64,000 bases of DNA. Source: Larix kaempferi. Its lineage: Eukaryota; Streptophyta; Pinopsida; Pinales; Pinaceae. The stretch lies in assembly GCA_027924585.1 (NCBI GenBank), contig BSBM01000870.1, positions 5,021,001 to 5,085,000 on the forward strand, read 5' to 3'. The position numbers and the translations under genes are program-made. Below the pieces are notes generated by a model that did not search any database, had not been told where the DNA came from, and was given only the letters and a program-made list of their open reading frames with translations. This document shows, piece after piece, positions 59,251 to 64,000 of this stretch (the stretch's first letter is position 1; each line of letters begins with the position of its first letter).

Positions 59251-59454
59251 ATGTTGATGTTGCTGTAATTGTTCGAGTGCTGCAGAAGATAAAGACTCAG
59301 TACTGAAGATGTTGATGTTCCAGTATTGAAGATGTTCCAGTAACTGCTTGAGTTACTGATGATGTTGAGAAAGCTTCCAATGATTTATAGATGTATCATG
59401 TATGATGTTGATGACTCCTTGCTTGTGCAGATGCTGTTATAATATCCTTCTCGT

Positions 59455-59464
59455 TAAGGGGGAG
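59455..59464 (+). promoter_or_regulatory. Polypurine tract of the nested element
   Basis: AAGGGGGAG immediately precedes TGTTGAGATATTG of the 3' LTR. Confidence 0.9.
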
Positions 59465-60070
59465 TGTTGAGATATTGTAACTTCAAAGAATATTATATTT
59501 GTACTTTATTATTCCAGAGATGTTTCATTCCTCCGTGAAGATCTTATTGTATATCCGGAGATGTTTATTCCTCCGTCGGAATGTGGTAACTCGGGTTATT
59601 AGACTTCCCTAGTGGGGGTCGGCCTTGTATGTGTCATGTGGGTCAAAGGGTTATTAGACCACCCTAGAGGGGTCGGCCCAGTCAGTTGTAGTGGGGTATT
59701 TAACCCATTGGTTAAATACGAGCCTACGTGTACTTGTGTAAAAGATATGTCAGAGTAGTGTATAAATAGAGGAGGTGTGTTCCTCATTTGACACACACAC
59801 TCACTTGAGAGAGAGGCGCATGTGTGGAGGAGAGGTCTGCTATGGTGGAGGAGGAGATCATGTCTTTGGTTTGCATCTTTGTATATTGCTGGTCATCTAT
59901 ATTGAGGAAGCTTTACTGGGTTTTCTACTCGATGAGGGTTTCCCAGGATAAATCTGTGTCTCTTGTGTTTATGCTATGCTTGTTGTTTCTTCAGTGATCC
60001 TGTATATGCTATTATTGTGAAATGGAATGTAATGCTGCTATTTTCTGTCTTAGCATATTAAATCTTAACA
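59465..60070 (+). repeat. 3' LTR of the nested element
   Basis: 606 bp, TGTTGAGATATTG ... CTTAACA, followed by the GAAAG target copy. The TATA box is at 59761-59768. It keeps the canonical TG terminus that the 5' copy has lost. Confidence 0.95.
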
Positions 60071-60860
60071 GAAAGGGTACTCTCAAATGGAAGGTATTGA
60101 TTACCATGAGATCTTTTCACCAATTGTCAAGCTTGTATCTATTTGTATTGTGTTAGCACTAGTTGTAGTGATTGATTTGGAGTTAGAGCAACAAGATGTT
60201 AAAACAACATTTTTACGTGGAGAATTAGATGATGATATTTTTATGGAGCAACCAAAGGGTTTTTTGCAACATCATAAAAAAAAATTAGTTTGCAAGCCAA
60301 AAAAATCATTGTATAGCCTGAAATGATCACCCAAGAAAATGTACAAGAAGTTTTATTCTTTCATGGTGAGCCAAGGTTATACTAGAAGTGAGTATGCTCA
60401 TTGTTTGTACTTCAAAAGGTTGAATGACATATTCATTATCTTAGTATTGTAAGTTGATGATATGTTTATTGTGAGTAAACACATGGATGAGATTTCCAGG
60501 TTGAAGGCTAAGATGGCCAGGGCATTTGATATGAAAGATCTTGGAGTTGCAAAACAAATTTTGGGTATTGAAAGACGGAAGAAATGGTAAGCTTAGTTTT
60601 TCACGGGGAAAAGTATGTTGAGAAAATACTTGTAAGATTCAGAATGAATAAGGTAAAACCTGTGAATGTTCCTTTGGATTCCCATTTTAAGCTTTCTTCA
60701 GGTTTATGTCCTAGTAGTGATGAAGAAAAGGATTATATGTCTCGTGTTCCATATGCCAATGCAGTAGGATGTTTAATGTATGTGATGGTGTGTACTACAC
60801 CTGATATTTCACTTGTGGTAGGTGTTGTAAGTAAATACATGGAAAATCCAGGAAAATAAA
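60071..60860 (+). pseudogene. Copia RT C-terminal part of the outer element
   Basis: It resumes with GYSQMEGIDYHEIFSPIVKL, then QQDVKTTFLRGELDDDIFMEQPKGF. After a TGA near 60324 the catalytic block reads xVDDMF, with a stop (TAA) in place of the Tyr of YVDD near 60449. Then come KDLGVAKQILGI and, in another open piece (60584-60859), PVNVPLDSHFKLS and VPYANAVGCLMYVM. The enzyme is dead. Confidence 0.9.
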
Positions 60861-61400
60861 ATTAGAATGCAGTGAAATGGGTGATTCGGTATCTAAGAGG
60901 TACAAGTGACTATTGTATCACTTTTAATAATAACAGTGATTTTATATGCAGTTTTGTTGATTCAGATTTTGGAGGTGGTTTGGACAAGAGAAGGTCTACT
61001 TCAGGTTATGTCTTTACCCTTGTATGTGGAGCTATAAGTTGGACGCCAAAGATTCAAGAAATAGTTTCTTTATCCACTACATAGGCTGAATACATTGTTG
61101 CCTCGCATGCTTGCAAACAGGCAATTTGGCTGAAAGGTCTACTTGGAGAAATCGGAAGGTTGCAGAATAGTGTGCCTGTTTTCTGTGATATCCAAACTGC
61201 TATACATTTGGCTACAAATCTTGTTTACCATAGTAAGACCAAACATATATTTGATGTAAATTATCATTTTCTAAGAGAATCCATTGGTGAAGGTGGAGTA
61301 GATCTGAAAAAGGTTCATAGTCAAGAAAATTCTGCAGATATGTTTACAAAACCGGTGTTATTAGAGAAGCTACGATAATGTTTGGATTCTCTTGGATAAA
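60861..61400 (+). pseudogene. Copia RNase H of the outer element
   Basis: AVKWVIRYLRGTSDY, VDSDFGGGLDKRRSTSGYVF and SWTPKIQEIVSLSTT, then a TAG near 61082, then AEYIVASHACKQAIWL, DIQTAIHLATN and KTKHIFDVNYHFLRE. The C-terminal ADMFTKPV block ends near 61375. The catalytic Asp and Glu positions (DSDF, AEY) are visible. Confidence 0.9.
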
Positions 61401-61448
61401 AAAGAGGTGATGTTTAGTCTTGGGAAAATTATTAGATAATTTATTGTC

Positions 61449-61459
61449 ATGGTGCAGAT
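61449..61459 (+). promoter_or_regulatory. Degenerate polypurine tract of the outer element
   Basis: ATGGTGCAGAT just before the LTR start; related copia elements have GTGGGAGAT here. Two pyrimidine changes weaken it. Confidence 0.4.
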
Positions 61460-61813
61460 TGTTAAAATTTGTGACAACTAATTAAAAATAATTGACAAAG
61501 ATGGTTTCTCGTAGTTTGTCTAACTATTGGTTGGTTGATTGAAAGTTTCTCTAACCGGTGGAAGCTCTTGCCTCTATGTAAATTCTTACACAAATTTATT
61601 TATATGTAATTTTGAGAGGAGTATGTGTATGAGAGAGTATGGATGACAAATTCATGGATGTAATCTCCATTATTGAAGGAATAAGACATCGATACTTTTC
61701 CTTGTGGATTTTCCCCCAAATTGGGGTTTTACCATGTTATACGGTGTATATCTTTGTTCTATTTTGTCTATTTTTATTGTTTATTAGTTTATTTAATACT
61801 ATTAATACCAAGA
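61460..61813 (+). repeat. 3' LTR of the outer copia element
   Basis: TGTTAAAATTTGTGAC ... ACCAAGA. The terminal CA has become GA. Followed by GTGTC, which pairs with GTGTT before the 5' LTR. Confidence 0.93.
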
Positions 61814-63070
61814 GTGTCTTTGGTTTTATGTTTTGGTTTACCCAAAAATCACTAGCAATTGCAGAGCTAGGAAGCTACATATGCACCATAAAAAAACTCA
61901 TCGAGAAAACTAGCAACTAGGTTTTTAACTACACACTCTCAAAAAAAGGCGTGGATAACTTCTCATAATTGAACATCTAATTATGTTATCTTTGTATTGG
62001 TGTAGTACTAGTGAACCTAGAATGACCATGACCAATTATTTTTAATTTAGGAGAATACAGACGGTCGGGTCTAAGCTAAATCAGTTTTTCAATTCTTTTG
62101 CATCTGATCTCTTTGCAACTTCTAACAAAACCCTCTTAGAAGTCCAAATTCAAAACCAGAAAGTAAATTTTGTGGTTTCATACCTTTGAAACTAGCAAAT
62201 CATATTAAGAGAAATTCGTCTAAACTTGTTCATATTTAGCTTCCAGGCCATATATCTTAAGGTTCCAAACTTAATCTCGAGGAAAATTTGCAGCAATTAT
62301 TTCAAAGTTTAACCTTAAACCAAGCAAAAAGGGAAAATGGATTCCAAGGTAAATATCCATGCCAATTGTCCATACTAATTTCAATATTATAACATTAAAC
62401 TAGAAAAATACCGGAAAAGGAATTCCAATCTAAATAATTTGGCAATAAACCCAAAAATACGGTAAATGGAATTCCATGATAAATCCTGGAGGAAATTTGT
62501 AGTAATGATCTTAAAATTTCAGGATTATATCATAAAAACACAAGCTAAATTCTAGGCTAAATTTGAACGCAAGTTTTCCATAATAATCTCAAAATTATAG
62601 ACTTAAACAAAAAGAAAAATAGAAGAGAAATCCCAAACTCTATCTCCCATCGAACTTGGAAAAATTATTTCAAAATTATATTCTTAAACCAAAAAAGAGG
62701 AAATTGAATTCTGAATTTCAAGCTAGAAATATATGCAAATTGAGCCTTAAATTAAAATAGAAGAACAAGGTGAGGTACAAGCTAAATCTCCAAGTTAAAG
62801 TGTTGTATTTTAAAAAATACAGCTAGTCAATAGATATAATTAAATTATAGAGAATTATTAATTTAAAATTTAACTCAATAGAAAATAGGAAAAGGAAATC
62901 CATGTTAAATCTTCCCGCTAATTCTACATACATATTTCCAAATTTTTAACTAAAAATAAAGAAAATGAACTCCAAATATCCAAATCTCTAGAAAATCAAG
63001 AGCATTATTGGAAATAGAAAGAAGTCCAAAGGCATGCAATAGCTTGCAGAATGATGTGTGGCAAATGTGA
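61814..63070. other. AT-rich non-coding stretch
   Basis: No ORF with motif. Several loosely similar phrases (AAATTCCA, TAAATCT, CAAAATTAT) give a repetitive texture, but no clear unit. Confidence 0.45.
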
Positions 63071-63505
63071 GGAAGCAAGTTCACATGCTGCAAATTGAAA
63101 TTTTCTCATGGTATTCTCCAGTTACAGAGTTAAATTCATGCAATTTCTTCCTATGTTGTACATTGTAATGTAAATTTGATATTTGTTTCTACAAAATTAG
63201 TGATAGTATTTGAGCAAACAATATAGGGTTTCAGTTGCACATAAGACTTTATGTTGGAAGTATAAATTCTTTAAAATAATGGAAAATGTTAGGAAGCAAG
63301 TTCACATGCTACAAAATGAAATTTTCTCATGGTATTCTTCAGTTACAGATTTAAATTCACGTAGTTTTCTCTTTGCGTTATACATTATAATGTAAATTTG
63401 AAAAAAAAATCTGCAAAATTAGTGACATTTTTTAACAAACAATATAGGATGCCATTTGCACATAATGCTTTATGATCGAAGTATAAATTCTTTAAATCAA
63501 TCTCT
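63071..63505. repeat. Tandem duplication, 221-bp unit
   Basis: Copies start at 63071 and 63292: GGAAGCAAGTTCACATGCT, GAAATTTTCTCATGGTATTC, CAGTTACAGA, AAACAATATAGG, TTGCACATAA and AAGTATAAATTCTTTAAA. Diverged by scattered substitutions. Confidence 0.92.
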
Positions 63506-64000
63506 ATATTCCCTTCTTTATTCTTCATCAAAATCAAACTCTAAAATCATAGAAGAAAATTCCTCATCGTGTTTCTAATGCACTCAATGCATAGTATAAT
63601 GAGTCCCTTAGATCAAAACCCATAAAGTATGTCAATAATTAAAAGAAAATGGAAGAAAATAAATGCAATTGAAAAGAAAAAAATGTAGGTCACAATTTCA
63701 ATCCCTGCAGAATTGAATGGTTGTGGTGTTAGCAACATGGGCATCAATGACCTAAGAGATTATTTTATCTTAATTTTTATGTTTATATAATAGTTTGTTG
63801 CCCCAAAAGGCCCAAAATCACAAGAACGAAAAGCTAAAATTAATAGAACATCAAAGCAACACTGAAATTTAACCACCCAAACAAATGGGATTCAACAAAA
63901 CTTAAACCAACTGATTTGACTTAAACAAATACCACTGCATTCCTCATAACATTAAATCTTCGTCATTTAAAAACACTTATACGGCATGATCATATGATCA
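63506..64000. other. Non-coding, no feature seen
   Basis: Ordinary AT-rich DNA up to the window edge. Confidence 0.5.

Larger units (their letters stand above)
52865..60070 (+). mobile_element. Nested non-autonomous LTR element with tandem hairpin array (LARD-like)
   Basis: 7,206 bp, flanked by a perfect GAAAG target duplication (52860-52864, 60071-60075). Identical-length LTRs of 606 bp. Primer site at 53471, polypurine tract at 59455-59464. The 5,994-bp interior has no gag, protease, RT or integrase motif in any frame. It consists of two duplicated leader segments, a non-repetitive stretch (about 54660-56370) and a long ordered array of tandem repeats (56376-59250). Such elements need enzymes from an autonomous partner; copia-type priming and a 5-bp target fit that but do not identify the partner. 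Confidence 0.93.
47562..61813 (+). mobile_element. Full-length Ty1/copia element containing two nested insertions
   Basis: 5' LTR 47562-47916 and 3' LTR 61460-61813, flanked by GTGTT and GTGTC (4 of 5 match). Primer site at 47919. Coding order is gag, protease, integrase, RT, RNase H, as in Ty1/copia. A solo LTR (49940-51507) and a 7.2-kb LTR element (52865-60070) interrupt it; without them and their target copies the element is about 5.5 kb. Several stops and frameshifts show that it is dead. Confidence 0.95.

Overview
This window looks like nuclear DNA of a vascular plant with a large, repeat-rich genome. A gymnosperm or another large-genome seed plant is plausible, but the species cannot be read from the sequence. 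The evidence is plant-type Ty1/copia and Ty3/gypsy retrotransposons, a CACTA (En/Spm, TNP2) transposase, a nepenthesin-like aspartic protease remnant, long AT-rich non-coding stretches and kilobase-scale purine/pyrimidine tracts. I see no intact cellular gene, tRNA, rRNA or CRISPR array. Almost every coding stretch is a decayed mobile element.

Layout. 1-4447 is a Ty1/copia element on the + strand, cut by the window edge. Its polyprotein is one frame from 2 to 3907, broken by nine stops and no frameshift, and is followed by a polypurine tract and 3' LTR. 6500-13200 is a decayed Ty3/gypsy element on the - strand (gag, protease, RT, RNase H, integrase) with a leader to the right. 16930-17950 is a pyrimidine-rich tract. 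19009-23548 is a composite: a +strand LTR with primer-binding site, then a -strand acidic coiled-coil gag-like reading frame, then a long -strand LTR candidate whose relative lies at 44780-45545. 25640-28230 is a CACTA transposase pseudogene. 28880-34300 is AT-rich DNA with diverged repeat pairs. 34400-35350 holds an N-terminal half of an aspartic protease pseudogene plus an opposite-strand scrap of the same family. 37780-41338 is a 3.5-kb, strand-asymmetric purine (G/A) tract.

The right side is a clear nest of three insertions. A Ty1/copia element of the tRNA-Met-primed type spans 47562-61813, with 355-bp LTRs and GTGTT/GTGTC target duplications. It was hit by a 1,568-bp solo LTR (49940-51507, ACATT/ACATC) between protease and integrase. 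It was hit again inside RT by a 7.2-kb LTR element (52865-60070, perfect GAAAG duplication, two 606-bp LTRs about 2% different by eye). Removing each insert plus one target copy restores the host reading frame.

The 7.2-kb element is the most unusual object here. It has LTRs, a tRNA-Met primer-binding site, a polypurine tract and target duplications, but no gag or pol. Its interior is a succession of tandem-repeat families (86, 42, 69, 71, 30 and 23 bp). The first four share a short hairpin core whose stems change in a compensatory way between families (GAAC/GTTC, GGAC/GTCC, AGAC/GTCT). This suggests a non-autonomous element carrying a selected or self-propagating RNA/DNA hairpin array.
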